Origin: Goekera deserti
GTDB lineage: Bacteria > Actinomycetota > Actinomycetes > Mycobacteriales > Geodermatophilaceae
Assembly (NCBI RefSeq): GCF_010685995.1
Contig: NZ_JAAGWK010000008.1
Location: forward strand, 150,693-214,692
Reading direction: 5' to 3'
Length of the DNA: 64,000 nt
The position numbers and the translations under genes are program-made. The notes under the pieces are model-generated. The model did not search any database, was not told the DNA's origin, and saw nothing but the letters and a program-made list of their open reading frames with translations. The number at the start of each line of letters is the position of its first letter. The first letter of the stretch is position 1. Positions 24,811 to 32,837 of the stretch are shown piece by piece.

Positions 24811-26031
24811 ATGGGTTACGACGTGGTGGGGCTCCGGCAGCACTTCCCGCAGCTGCGGGGTGGGGCGGCGCACTTCGACGGGCCGGGGGGCACGCAGGTG
24901 CCCGACGTCGTCGCCGACGCCGTCCGGGACACGCTGCTGTCGCCGCTGGCCAACCGGGGGCGGGTGACCGCTGCCGAGCGCACCGCCGACGACGTGGTCA
25001 CCGGCGCCCGATCGGCGATGGCCGACCTGCTCGGCGTCGACCCGCAGACCGTCGTCTTCGGCCGCAGCATGACCCAGCTGACCTACGACGCGGCCCGCAC
25101 CCTCGCCCAGGACTGGGGCCCGGGCGACGAGGTCGTCGTCACCCGGCTCGACCACGACGCCAACATCCGGCCCTGGGTGCACGCCGCCGAGTCCGCCGGG
25201 GCCACCGTGCGCTGGGTGGGCTTCGACCCGGCCACCGGCGAGCTCACCGCCGACGACGTCGCCGCCCAGCTGTCCGAGCGCACCCGGCTCGTCGCGGTGA
25301 CCGGCGCGTCGAACCTGATCGGCACCCGGCCCCCGCTGGCGGCCATCGGCGCGGCCGTGCACGCCGCCGGCGCCCTGTTCGCCGTGGACGGCGTGCACCT
25401 CACCGCGCACGCCCCGGTGGACGTCGCCGCCACCGGCGCCGACCTCTACGCCTGCTCGCCCTACAAGTTCCTCGGCCCGCACTGCGGCGTGCTCACCGGC
25501 CGTGCGGAACTGCTCGCCCGGATGCACCCGGCGAAGCTGCTGCCCTCCACCGACGCCGTCCCCGAGCGGTTCGAGCTCGGCACCCTGCCCTACGAGCTGC
25601 TCGCCGGGACCACCGCCGCCGTCGACCTGCTCGCCTCCCTCGGCCCTGCCCAGCCGCCCGGCGACGCGACCGACCGGCGCGCCCGCCTGCTGGCGTCGAT
25701 GTCCGCGGTCGAGGAGCACGAGGACGCGCTGCGCCTGCGGCTGGAGCAGGACCTGGCCGCGCTGCCCGGCGTCACCCTGTGGTCCCGCGCGGCGCACCGC
25801 ACCCCCACCCTGCTGCTCACCTTCGACGGCCGGGACGCCGCCGACGCGTACCGCTGGCTCGCCGACCGCGGGGTGAACGCCCCCGCCGGGTCGTTCTACG
25901 CCCTGGAGGCCTCCCGCTGGCTCGGCCTCGGCGACACCGGCGGCCTCCGCGCCGGCCTCGCGCCCTACACCGACGACGACGACGTCGACCGCCTCCTCGA
26001 CGGCCTCCGCACCTTCCTGACCTCCCCCTGA
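24811..26031 (+). CDS. Cysteine desulfurase-like PLP protein (class V aminotransferase fold)
   Basis: A 406-aa protein opening VVGLRQHFPQLRGGAAHFDGPGGTQVPD, the signature of the cysteine desulfurase-like subfamily (TIGR01976-type) that is distinct from NifS/IscS/SufS. The PLP lysine is in YACSPYKFLGPHCGVL, and VDGVHLTAHAPVD holds the Asp and His that contact PLP. It lacks the obvious C-terminal mobile-loop cysteine motif of SufS/IscS, so sulfur transfer is not assured. The real substrate is unknown for this subfamily. It is convergent with the carbonic-anhydrase gene across a 62-bp palindrome. Confidence 0.85.
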   Translation: MGYDVVGLRQHFPQLRGGAAHFDGPGGTQVPDVVADAVRDTLLSPLANRGRVTAAERTADDVVTGARSAMADLLGVDPQTVVFGRSMTQLTYDAARTLAQDWGPGDEVVVTRLDHDANIRPWVHAAESAGATVRWVGFDPATGELTADDVAAQLSERTRLVAVTGASNLIGTRPPLAAIGAAVHAAGALFAVDGVHLTAHAPVDVAATGADLYACSPYKFLGPHCGVLTGRAELLARMHPAKLLPSTDAVPERFELGTLPYELLAGTTAAVDLLASLGPAQPPGDATDRRARLLASMSAVEEHEDALRLRLEQDLAALPGVTLWSRAAHRTPTLLLTFDGRDAADAYRWLADRGVNAPAGSFYALEASRWLGLGDTGGLRAGLAPYTDDDDVDRLLDGLRTFLTSP

Positions 26032-26044
26032 CCCGCCCGCGAGC

Positions 26045-26071
26045 AGTCAGCCGGTCAGCCGGTCAGCCGGT
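26045..26071. repeat. 8-bp tandem repeat GTCAGCCG
   Basis: GTCAGCCG occurs three times head to tail and then GTCA, directly abutting the 62-bp palindrome. Confidence 0.7.
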
Positions 26072-26133
26072 CACGATCGACACGAACAGCCCGCCAAGAT
26101 GGCCATCTTGGCGGGCTGTTCGTGTCGATCGTG
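26072..26133. terminator. 62-bp perfect palindrome between convergent genes, copy A
   Basis: The 31-base arm CACGATCGACACGAACAGCC plus CGCCAAGATGG is followed with no spacer by its exact complement. It lies between the convergent cysteine-desulfurase-like and gamma-carbonic-anhydrase genes. An equal-length palindrome of the same design is at 57905-57966. As RNA it would form a very strong hairpin from either strand, so a bidirectional terminator is the simplest reading. Confidence 0.8.
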
Positions 26134-26171
26134 GCGGCGTGGCGCAGCGCGGCGCGGTGGGGCGGTGGGCG

Positions 26172-26750
26172 TCAGGGCATGCCGTCGCCGGGGGTGCTGC
26201 CGGACGGCGGCAGCGGCTGGGGGCGCACCCGGCGCACGTGCCGGGCGGAGATCAGCCGGTCGGTGTAGCTGATCGCGTTGCCCTGGATGTGCAGCATGTC
26301 GTCGTCGGTGGTGGGCCGCAGCACCTTCGCCGGCACCCCGGCGACCAGCGAGCGCGGCGGCACCTGGGTGCCCTGCGTGACGACGGCGCCCGCGGCCACG
26401 ATCGACCCGGACCCGATGTGCGCGCCGTTCATCACCACGCTGCCCATCCCGATCAGGACGTCGTCGTCCACCCGCGCGCCGTGCAGCACCACGCGGTGCC
26501 CGACGGTCACCCCGCGGCCCACGATCAGCGGGGAACCGGGGTCGGAGTGCAGCGTGCACCCGTCCTGCACGTTGGAGTCCGCGCCGATCTCGATGCGCTC
26601 CAGGTCGGCGCGGGCCACGGCGCCGTACCAGATGCTGGAGCGGGCGCCCATCGTCACCGCGCCGACGACCACCGAGGTGGGGGCGAGGAAGGCGTCCGGG
26701 TGGATGACGGGTGCGCCGGAGTCGAGCTCGGCGATGAAGGGGTCGGTCAC
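26172..26750 (-). CDS. Gamma carbonic anhydrase family protein (left-handed beta-helix)
   Basis: A 192-aa hexapeptide-repeat protein. Repeats of the [LIV]-G-x4 type run through ~20-145 (VVVGAVTMGARSSIWYGAVARAD, IEIGADSNVQDGC, IGSGSIVAAGAVVTQG). Three histidines in the family's zinc-ligand positions appear in CTLHSDP and TVGHRVVLHG. Such proteins trimerise; some hydrate CO2, others are acyltransferases or have no proven activity, so the annotation stays at family level. The C-terminus has a Pro-rich tail. Confidence 0.85.
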   Translation of the reverse strand: MTDPFIAELDSGAPVIHPDAFLAPTSVVVGAVTMGARSSIWYGAVARADLERIEIGADSNVQDGCTLHSDPGSPLIVGRGVTVGHRVVLHGARVDDDVLIGMGSVVMNGAHIGSGSIVAAGAVVTQGTQVPPRSLVAGVPAKVLRPTTDDDMLHIQGNAISYTDRLISARHVRRVRPQPLPPSGSTPGDGMP

Positions 26751-26828
26751 CGCACCTGCCTACCGCCCACCCGCCCCGCTGTCACCCCGAACCCCCCGCC
26801 CCTCCCCCGCCCCCGCCCCCAGGCCCGC

Positions 26829-26884
26829 GATCATGGACCTGCGTGAGCGACACCCCGGCGTGTCGCTCACGCAGGTCCATGATC
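26829..26884. terminator. Perfect inverted repeat, 25-bp stem and 6-base loop
   Basis: GATCATGGACCTGCGTGAGC followed by GACAC pairs exactly with the strand at 26860-26884 around CCCGGC. It lies downstream of the minus-strand NAD(P)HX dehydratase gene (ends 26922) and upstream of the carbonic-anhydrase gene, so it probably ends the former's transcript. Confidence 0.75.
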
Positions 26885-26921
26885 ACCGGCAGCAGAGCGG
26901 GCAGAGGCGGGGCGGAGCGGG

Positions 26922-27812
26922 TCAGAGGTCGATCTCGGCCTGCACGCGGGGGATCTGCGGGGGGAGCTCGCGGGCGAGGAAGCCCAGCCGGCCCACCGAG
27001 GCGGCCAGCCGCTCGCCGGCCCGGCCGTGCAGGTGGGCGGCCCACACCGCGGCCTGCTCGGCCTCGGCGCCGCGGGCGAGCAGGCCCGCGGTCACCCCGG
27101 CGCGCACGTCCCCGGAGCCGGAGACGCCGAGCCCGGCGCCGCCGTTCTCGTCCCGCCACAGCCGGCCGTCCGGCGCCGCGATCCAGGACGTCGCCCCGCC
27201 CAGGCCGACCGTGGCCTGCGCCTGGTCGGCGAGCTGCCGGGCGTGGCCGGCCGGGTCGTCGTCGACGTCGTCCTGGTCGACGTGCAGCGTGAGCGCCAGC
27301 TCCTTGGGGTTCGGGGTGAGCACCACGCGCCCGTCCAGGTGGTGCAGGCAGCTGGTGTCGTCGGTGACCGCGGCGAGCCCCAGCGCGTCCAGCACCAGGC
27401 CGGCCTGCAGGTCCGGCAGCAGCCGGCCGACCAGGTCGCTGGTCTGCCCGGTGTCCACCATCCCCGGCCCGACCAGCAGCGCCGAGCAGCTGCCGACCAG
27501 GTCCAGCAGCAGCTCCGCCGCGTCGGCGCGGATCGCCCCGGCGTCGGTCTCCGGCAGCCCGCGCACCAGCGCCTCCGGCAGGGCGAGCGCGGCGAGCCCG
27601 GCCACGCTGCGCGGGACGGCGACCTGCAGCTTGCCGGCCCCGGAGCGCAGTGCGGCCTCCGCGGCCAGCAGCACCGCGCCCAGGGTCTCCGAGCTGCCGC
27701 CGACCACGAGCACCGAGCCGCGGGACTCCTTGCCGCCGGTGGGCTCGGGCAGCCGCCAGTCCCGCAGCACCTGCGGGGAGACCAGCGTGGAGTCAGGCGG
27801 GCGCGGGGACAT
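26922..27812 (-). CDS. nnrD: ADP/ATP-dependent NAD(P)H-hydrate dehydratase
   Basis: A 296-aa ribokinase-fold repair enzyme that dehydrates damaged NADHX/NADPHX. Motifs: GSVLVVGGSSETLGAVLLAAEAALRSGAGKL in sections near residues 32-62, LLVGPGM, VLTPNPKELALTL and the phosphate-binding GVSGSGDVRAGVTAGLLARG near the end. The latter is GTGDVLAG in most relatives; here it is GSGDVRAG, keeping the catalytic Asp. The epimerase half (NnrE) is absent, so this is the single-domain form. It overlaps the preceding phosphatase gene by 20 bases. Confidence 0.9.
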   Translation of the reverse strand: MSPRPPDSTLVSPQVLRDWRLPEPTGGKESRGSVLVVGGSSETLGAVLLAAEAALRSGAGKLQVAVPRSVAGLAALALPEALVRGLPETDAGAIRADAAELLLDLVGSCSALLVGPGMVDTGQTSDLVGRLLPDLQAGLVLDALGLAAVTDDTSCLHHLDGRVVLTPNPKELALTLHVDQDDVDDDPAGHARQLADQAQATVGLGGATSWIAAPDGRLWRDENGGAGLGVSGSGDVRAGVTAGLLARGAEAEQAAVWAAHLHGRAGERLAASVGRLGFLARELPPQIPRVQAEIDL

Positions 27813-28536
27813 CGGGCTCCTCGGTCACGTCCTCGTCGGCGCGGTCCAGGTGGGCCACGCCGTTGAACTCGGTCAGCACCAGCCGGCCGCTGCCGTCGCT
27901 CTCGTACCGGGTCACCGACGCGTTGGCCACCTGCTCCCGGGCGTCCACCTCCAGCAGCTGCTGCTCGGTGAGCTCCTCCAGCACGTAGCGGAACACCATC
28001 ACCACCGCCTGGTGCGCGACCATCACCAGCCGCTCGCCGTCGAGCTGCTGCGACTCCGTGGCCAGCAGGCTGCGCACCCGCAGGGCGACGTCGGCCCAGC
28101 TCTCCCCACCCGGCGGCCGGTAGTAGAACTTGCCGAGCAGCGCGCGGCGCTCGGCCTCGGCGGGGTGCTCGGCGCGGATGCCGGCGGCGGTCATGCCGTC
28201 GAAGGCGCCGAAGTCGCGCTCGCGCAGCCGCTCGTCGTAGCGGATCGCCAGGTCCAGCCCGGCCGCCCCGACGGCGCGCTGCGCGGTGGTGGCGGCACGC
28301 AGGAACGGCGAGCTGAGCACCGCCGTGGGCCGCTCCCCGTCCGGCAGGGTGCCGAGCCAGCGGCCCAGCGCGTCGGCCTGGCCCTGCCCGGTGTCCGACA
28401 GCGGCACGTCGGGGTCGCGGACGTCGAGTCCGAGCCGCACCGCGCCGCTCTCGTGCGCCCGCGCGTCGGCCACGTTGCCCTGGCTCTCGCCGTGGCGCAC
28501 CAGCCAGAGCGCGCTCGGCCCGGGTCCCTGCGTCAT
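27793..28536 (-). CDS. Histidine phosphatase family protein
   Basis: A 247-aa phosphoglycerate-mutase-like enzyme. The catalytic RHG is in LWLVRHGESQGN (~11-22), the second arginine region in VLSSPFLRAATTAQRA, the Glu in RERDFGAFDG and the second histidine in VMVAHQAVVMVFRY. The long middle insertion (AEHPAEAERRALLGKFYYRPPGGESW) resembles 6-phosphofructo-2-phosphatase- or cobC-like members. The substrate is unknown. I chose ATG 28536. It is cotranscribed with and overlaps the NAD(P)HX dehydratase gene. Confidence 0.87.
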   Translation of the reverse strand: MTQGPGPSALWLVRHGESQGNVADARAHESGAVRLGLDVRDPDVPLSDTGQGQADALGRWLGTLPDGERPTAVLSSPFLRAATTAQRAVGAAGLDLAIRYDERLRERDFGAFDGMTAAGIRAEHPAEAERRALLGKFYYRPPGGESWADVALRVRSLLATESQQLDGERLVMVAHQAVVMVFRYVLEELTEQQLLEVDAREQVANASVTRYESDGSGRLVLTEFNGVAHLDRADEDVTEEPDVPAPA

Positions 28537-28630
28537 GCCCCACCGCCCCCGCGTCGTCGTCCGGCCCACCCTGCCCTGTCCCCCGCCGATCCGCAGGACG
28601 ACGGGTGCAACGACCGCTGGGTGCGCGGGA

Positions 28631-29317
28631 TCAGTACTGCGGCAGCCACTCCGCGGCGTCGGGCCACACCGTCTCGCAGGGCACCCCGTCGGCGTCGGCG
28701 TCCATGGCCGCGGGCAGCTGCCAGAGGAACCAGTAGTCGACGGCGTCCTTGGCGCCCATGCCGCGCGCCTCGACGTCCTGGCAGAGCAGGTCCGGGGGCA
28801 GGTCGGAGACCTCGTCGAGGGCCACCACGGCGGAGTTCAGCAGCACCGGCGACACCTCCTCGGGGTACTCCCCCGCGATGTCCACCATGACCTGGTAGCC
28901 GCAGCGCTCCACGACCTCGTCGACGGTGGCGTCCAGCCAGGCGATCGCCTCGGGCGACCCGAACTCGGTGACCAGGCCACCCGGGAAGGCGCTGCCGGCG
29001 ACGGCGTCGAAGGAGTCGACGGCGCTGGTGAACGGCGCGCAGGCCACGTCGACCGGGCTGACCCCCGGCGCGTCGTCCCCGGCCGGCTCGTCGGACACCG
29101 GCTCCTCGGTGGCCGGGGTCCCCGACGAGGTCGGCTCGTCGCAGGCCGCCCCCGTGCAGGGCGGCTGCGCACCCCCGCCGGCACCCGGCGCCGGGGTGCG
29201 CGAGGGCCGGGCGGACGTCTCCGCGGTGGCACCCGCAGCCGGGTCGGCGGACCCGTCGACGGTCTCCCCGCACCCGGCGACCAGCAGCAGCGCCGCCCCC
29301 AGCACCAGCGACCTCAC
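28631..29317 (-). CDS. Secreted lipoprotein with excalibur-like C-terminus
   Basis: A 228-aa protein. The start GTG 29317 is preceded by GGAGGGG. A signal peptide (SLVLGAALLLVAGCGE) ends in the lipobox LVAGC, so the mature protein should be lipid-anchored at about Cys15. About 70 disordered residues rich in Thr, Pro and Ala follow, then a compact domain with Cys pairs. The last residues MDADADGVPCETVWPDA resemble the excalibur calcium-binding motif DxDxDGxxCE. A candidate -10 (TAGGGT) is on the minus strand at 29361-29356. The function is unknown. Confidence 0.75.
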   Translation of the reverse strand: MRSLVLGAALLLVAGCGETVDGSADPAAGATAETSARPSRTPAPGAGGGAQPPCTGAACDEPTSSGTPATEEPVSDEPAGDDAPGVSPVDVACAPFTSAVDSFDAVAGSAFPGGLVTEFGSPEAIAWLDATVDEVVERCGYQVMVDIAGEYPEEVSPVLLNSAVVALDEVSDLPPDLLCQDVEARGMGAKDAVDYWFLWQLPAAMDADADGVPCETVWPDAAEWLPQY

Positions 29318-29436
29318 GACCACCCCTCCGCAGCTCGCCCCCACGGGCAGCGGTGACCCTAGGGCAGCGCGCCGCCGCCGAACAGACCCCGGCGCACCCC
29401 CTCGACGGACGGCGCGGCAACCGCCAGGCTGGGCCG

Positions 29437-30018
29437 ATGACGGTGCCCACGGACCTGGAGCAGCGCGCCTTCCCCGACGCCCCCGCGTTCGACGCCTGGC
29501 TGGCCGCCGAGGGCGCCCGCTCGCCGGGGATCTGGCTGAAGCTGGCCAAGAAGGGCACCGGTGTCCCGTCGGTGACCCCGGCCGAGGCCGTCGAGGTGGC
29601 GCTGTGCCACGGCTGGATCGACGGGCAGAGCAACCGGCTGGACCAGACGTGGTGGCTGGTGCGGTTCACCCCGCGGCGGGCCCGCAGCATCTGGTCGCAG
29701 AAGAACGTGCAGACCGTGGCCCGCCTGGTCGACGAGGGCCGGATGCGCCCGGCGGGGCTGGCCGCCGTCGAGGCCGCCCGGGCCGACGGGCGCTGGGACC
29801 GCGCGTACCCGGGCCCGGCCACGATGACCGTCCCGCCCGCTCTGGCCGCCGCGCTGGACGCCGAGCCCGCGCTGCGCGCCGCCTACGACGCCCTGGACCG
29901 GACCAACCGGTACGCGCTGTGCCACCGGGTGCACACCGCGGCCACCGAGGTCACCCGCGCGCGGCGGGTGGCGGCCGCCGTGCAGCTGCTGCGCGAGGGC
30001 CGCGGCCCGCACAGCTGA
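29437..30018 (+). CDS. YdeI/OmpD-associated family protein
   Basis: A 193-aa protein with the family's features in order: AFDAWLAAEGARSPGIWLKLAKKGTG, VEVALCHGWIDGQSNRLDQTWWLVRFTPRR and SIWSQKNVQTVARLVDEGRM. CHGWIDGQ and RFTPRRxxSxWS are diagnostic. Relatives are described as bacteriocin-protection or stress proteins without known biochemistry. ATG 29437 fits homologue length. It is divergent from the lipoprotein gene. Confidence 0.85.
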   Translation: MTVPTDLEQRAFPDAPAFDAWLAAEGARSPGIWLKLAKKGTGVPSVTPAEAVEVALCHGWIDGQSNRLDQTWWLVRFTPRRARSIWSQKNVQTVARLVDEGRMRPAGLAAVEAARADGRWDRAYPGPATMTVPPALAAALDAEPALRAAYDALDRTNRYALCHRVHTAATEVTRARRVAAAVQLLREGRGPHS

Positions 30019-30123
30019 CGACGTCCTCGTCAGTCGAAGGGTCTCGGCGCTACGCTTCCCACCGCGCCCTCCCGATCTGACGACGGATCCCGCAGACGAG
30101 GGCCGCCGACGAGGGAGCACCCC

Positions 30124-31515
30124 ATGACCACCACCGAGCAGCCCGTGACCGCACCGGACTCGCCCTACGGCCCGGGGAGCACCGACCACCTGTGGCTGCA
30201 CTTCTCCCGGATGGGCGGCTACGCCACCGCCCCGCCGCCGGTGATCGTGCGCGGTGAGGGCGTGCACATCTGGGACGACCGCGGCAAGCAGTACCTGGAC
30301 GGGTTGAGCGGGCTGTTCGTCGTCCAGGCCGGGCACGGGCGCCGGGAGCTGGCCGAGGCCGCCGCGAAGCAGGCCGAGACGCTGGCGTTCTTCCCGCTGT
30401 GGTCCTACGCGCACCCGGCCGCGATCGAGCTGAGCCACCGGCTGGCCGCCGCGGCCCCGGGCGACCTGAACCGGGTCTTCTTCACCACCGGCGGCGGCGA
30501 GGCGGTCGAAACGGCGTGGAAGGCGGCCAAGCAGTACTTCAAGCTGACGGGCAAGCCGCACAAGCACAAGGTGATCAGCCGGGCGGTGGCCTACCACGGC
30601 ACCACGCAGGGAGCGCTGTCGATCACCGGCGTCCCGGCGATGAAGCAGGACTTCGAGCCACTGGTGCCCGGCGCCTTCCGGGTGCCGAACACCAACATCT
30701 ACCGCGCGCCGTACTTCGGTGACGACCCGAAGGCCTTCGGCCGGTGGGCCGCCGACCAGATCGAGCAGGCCATCGAGTTCGAGGGCCCGGACACCGTGGC
30801 CGCGGTGTTCCTGGAGCCGGTGCAGAACGCCGGCGGCTGCTTCCCGCCGCCGCCCGGCTACTTCGACCGGGTGCGCGAGATCTGCGACCGGCACGACGTG
30901 CTGCTGGTCAGCGACGAGGTCATCTGCGCCTTCGGCCGGCTGGGCACCACGTTCGCCTGCGAGAAGTTCGGCTTCGTGCCGGACATGATCACCTGCGCCA
31001 AGGGGATGACGTCGGGCTACTCGCCGATCGGCGCCATGATCGCCAGCGACAAGGTCATGGAGCCGTTCCTGCAGGGCACCACCACGTTCCCGCACGGCTA
31101 CACGTTCGGCGGGCACCCGGTGTCCTCGGCGGTGGCGCTGGCCAACCTGGACGTGTTCGAGCGGGAGGGCCTGAACCAGCACGTGCTGGAGAACGAGGGC
31201 GCCTTCCGCCGCACCCTGGAGAAGCTGCTCGACCTGCCGATCGTCGGCGACGTGCGCGGCGACGGGTACTTCTACGGGATCGAGATGGTCAAGGACAAGG
31301 CCACCAAGGAGACCTTCGACGCCGCGGAGAGCGAGCGGCTGCTGCGCGGGTACCTGTCCAAGGCGCTGTTCGAGGCCGGCCTGTACTGCCGCGCCGACGA
31401 CCGCGGCGACCCGGTCATCCAGCTCGCGCCGCCGCTCACCTCCGGTCAGCAGGAGTTCGACCAGATCGAGGAGGTCCTGCGCAGCGTGCTGACCGAGGCC
31501 TGGGCCCGCCTCTAG
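30124..31515 (+). CDS. Class III PLP aminotransferase (omega-transaminase type)
   Basis: A 463-aa enzyme. Key blocks: YLDGLSGLFVVQAGHGRRE, FFTTGGGEAVETAWK (phosphate cup), AYHGTTQGALSITG, the Asp in LLVSDEVICAFGRLG that holds the pyridine nitrogen, and the PLP lysine in TCAKGMTSGYSPIGA. LFVVQAGHG and the FFPLWSYAHP insertion match the amine/beta-alanine:pyruvate-type transaminases. Substrate could be putrescine, beta-alanine or another omega-amine. GAGGGAG precedes the ATG. A permease and a saccharopine-dehydrogenase-like gene 1-4 kb away are of the kind seen with amine or amino-acid catabolism (inference). Confidence 0.88.
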   Translation: MTTTEQPVTAPDSPYGPGSTDHLWLHFSRMGGYATAPPPVIVRGEGVHIWDDRGKQYLDGLSGLFVVQAGHGRRELAEAAAKQAETLAFFPLWSYAHPAAIELSHRLAAAAPGDLNRVFFTTGGGEAVETAWKAAKQYFKLTGKPHKHKVISRAVAYHGTTQGALSITGVPAMKQDFEPLVPGAFRVPNTNIYRAPYFGDDPKAFGRWAADQIEQAIEFEGPDTVAAVFLEPVQNAGGCFPPPPGYFDRVREICDRHDVLLVSDEVICAFGRLGTTFACEKFGFVPDMITCAKGMTSGYSPIGAMIASDKVMEPFLQGTTTFPHGYTFGGHPVSSAVALANLDVFEREGLNQHVLENEGAFRRTLEKLLDLPIVGDVRGDGYFYGIEMVKDKATKETFDAAESERLLRGYLSKALFEAGLYCRADDRGDPVIQLAPPLTSGQQEFDQIEEVLRSVLTEAWARL

Positions 31516-31523
31516 GCAGCGCG

Positions 31524-32360
31524 GTGGACGACGGGGCAGGCCGGAGCTGGGACCCGACGCTGTACGCGGGCAGCGCCGCGTACTACGCCACCGGCCGGGT
31601 CGGCTACCCGGCCGAGCTCGCCGGCGCGCTGGCCGGGGCGCTCGGCTGGGACGGGACGGGGCGGCTGCTCGACGTCGGCTGCGGGCCGGGATCGCTGACC
31701 CTGCTGCTCGCGCCGTGGTTCGCCGAGACCGTCGGCCTGGACGCCGACGCCGACATGCTGCGCGAGGCCGAGCGGGCCGCCGCCGCGGCCGGCGTGCGCG
31801 CCGTCCGCTGGCGGCAGCTGCGCGCCGAGGAGCTGCCGGCCGACCTGCCACCCGTCGACGTGGTCACCTTCGCCCAGTCCTTCCACTGGCTGGACCGGCC
31901 CCGCGTCGCGGCCACGGTGCGGGACATGCTCACCCCGGGTGGGGTCGTCGTCCACGTGGGTGCCACGACGCACGAGGGCATCGACCCCGACGGCCCGCTG
32001 CCCTGGCCGCGGCCGCCCCGCGCCGAGATCGCGCAGCTCGTACGGCGCAGGCTCGGTCCCGCCCGGCGGGCCGGGCAGGGCGTGGTCACCGGGACGCCGG
32101 GCGACGAGGACGCCGTCTACCGCGCGGCGGGGTTCACCGGGCCGCAGCGGCTGGAGGTGCCCGGCCGGGTGGTGGAGCGGAGCCTGGACGAGGTCGCCGC
32201 CTCGGTGCACTCGCTGTCCAGCTCGGCACCGCACCTGTTCGGCGACCGGTTCGCCGAGCACGACGCCGAGCTGCGCGCCCTGCTCGCCCGGGCCAGCCCC
32301 AGCGGCCGCTTCAGCGAGCAGATGCGCTCGATCTCGCTGCGCGTCTGGCGCCCGGTCTGA
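31524..32360 (+). CDS. Class I SAM-dependent methyltransferase
   Basis: A 278-aa protein. Motif I is LLDVGCGPGSLTLLLA (~49-64), with the acidic ribose-binding DADADM at the next strand. Post-I ELPADLPPVDVVTFAQSFHWLD is typical of UbiE/Methyltransf_11-like enzymes. The C-terminal half has a YxxxGF element. It starts at GTG 31524, nine bases after the transaminase stop, so it is probably cotranscribed. Substrate unknown. Its stop is 11 bases from the convergent universal-stress gene. Confidence 0.85.
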   Translation: MDDGAGRSWDPTLYAGSAAYYATGRVGYPAELAGALAGALGWDGTGRLLDVGCGPGSLTLLLAPWFAETVGLDADADMLREAERAAAAAGVRAVRWRQLRAEELPADLPPVDVVTFAQSFHWLDRPRVAATVRDMLTPGGVVVHVGATTHEGIDPDGPLPWPRPPRAEIAQLVRRRLGPARRAGQGVVTGTPGDEDAVYRAAGFTGPQRLEVPGRVVERSLDEVAASVHSLSSSAPHLFGDRFAEHDAELRALLARASPSGRFSEQMRSISLRVWRPV

Positions 32361-32371
32361 CGGCGTCGGTG

Positions 32372-32791
32372 CTACCCGGCCTCGGCGGGGACGCAGAGCA
32401 CCGGGCGGGTGGACAGGTGCAGCAGCTTGTAGCTCACCGACCCCAGGAAGGCACCGCGCAACGGGCTCTCGCCGTAGGTGCCGACCACGATGACCCGCGC
32501 GTCGTGCCGGTCGGCGGCGTCCAGCAGGGCCGCGACGGGCTTGGCGTCCAGCACCTCGACGACGGTGCGCACCCCGGCCGCGTCCGCCTCGGCCACGGCG
32601 TGCGCGACGGCGGTGCCGCCGACCTCGGCCAGTGCCCGGGCGTGCTCGCCCGACTCCTCCCCGACGGTGCCGGGTGGGGCGGCGCCGTAGACCAGGACCA
32701 GCGGCTCGTCGAGGCGGCCGGCCAGGTCGATCGACATCTGCAGCGCCCGGCGGGCACCCGGCGACTCGTCGTAGCCCAGCACGATGCTCAC
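32372..32791 (-). CDS. Universal stress protein (UspA family)
   Basis: A 139-aa single-domain Usp opening MSIVLGYDESPGARRALQ. The ATP-binding loop GTYGESPLRGAFLGSVS (~108-124) matches G-x2-G-x9-G(S/T), so this is an ATP-binding type. The strand ends with PVLCVPAEAG. The start is GTG 32791. It lies 46 bases downstream of the APC permease and is probably cotranscribed; a Usp partner is common beside APC transporters and may regulate them. Confidence 0.9.
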   Translation of the reverse strand: MSIVLGYDESPGARRALQMSIDLAGRLDEPLVLVYGAAPPGTVGEESGEHARALAEVGGTAVAHAVAEADAAGVRTVVEVLDAKPVAALLDAADRHDARVIVVGTYGESPLRGAFLGSVSYKLLHLSTRPVLCVPAEAG

Positions 32792-32837
32792 GGGTTCTCG
32801 GTCCTCACGGTGGTCGGGTCGGTGGGTCGTGCGCCGG

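Noticed and set aside
22801..25797. A 998-codon minus-strand open frame opposite the chemotaxis receptor and the cysteine-desulfurase-like gene
   Set aside because: Antisense shadow: low-complexity Gly/Val/Leu product, no motifs, while the opposite strand has complete families.
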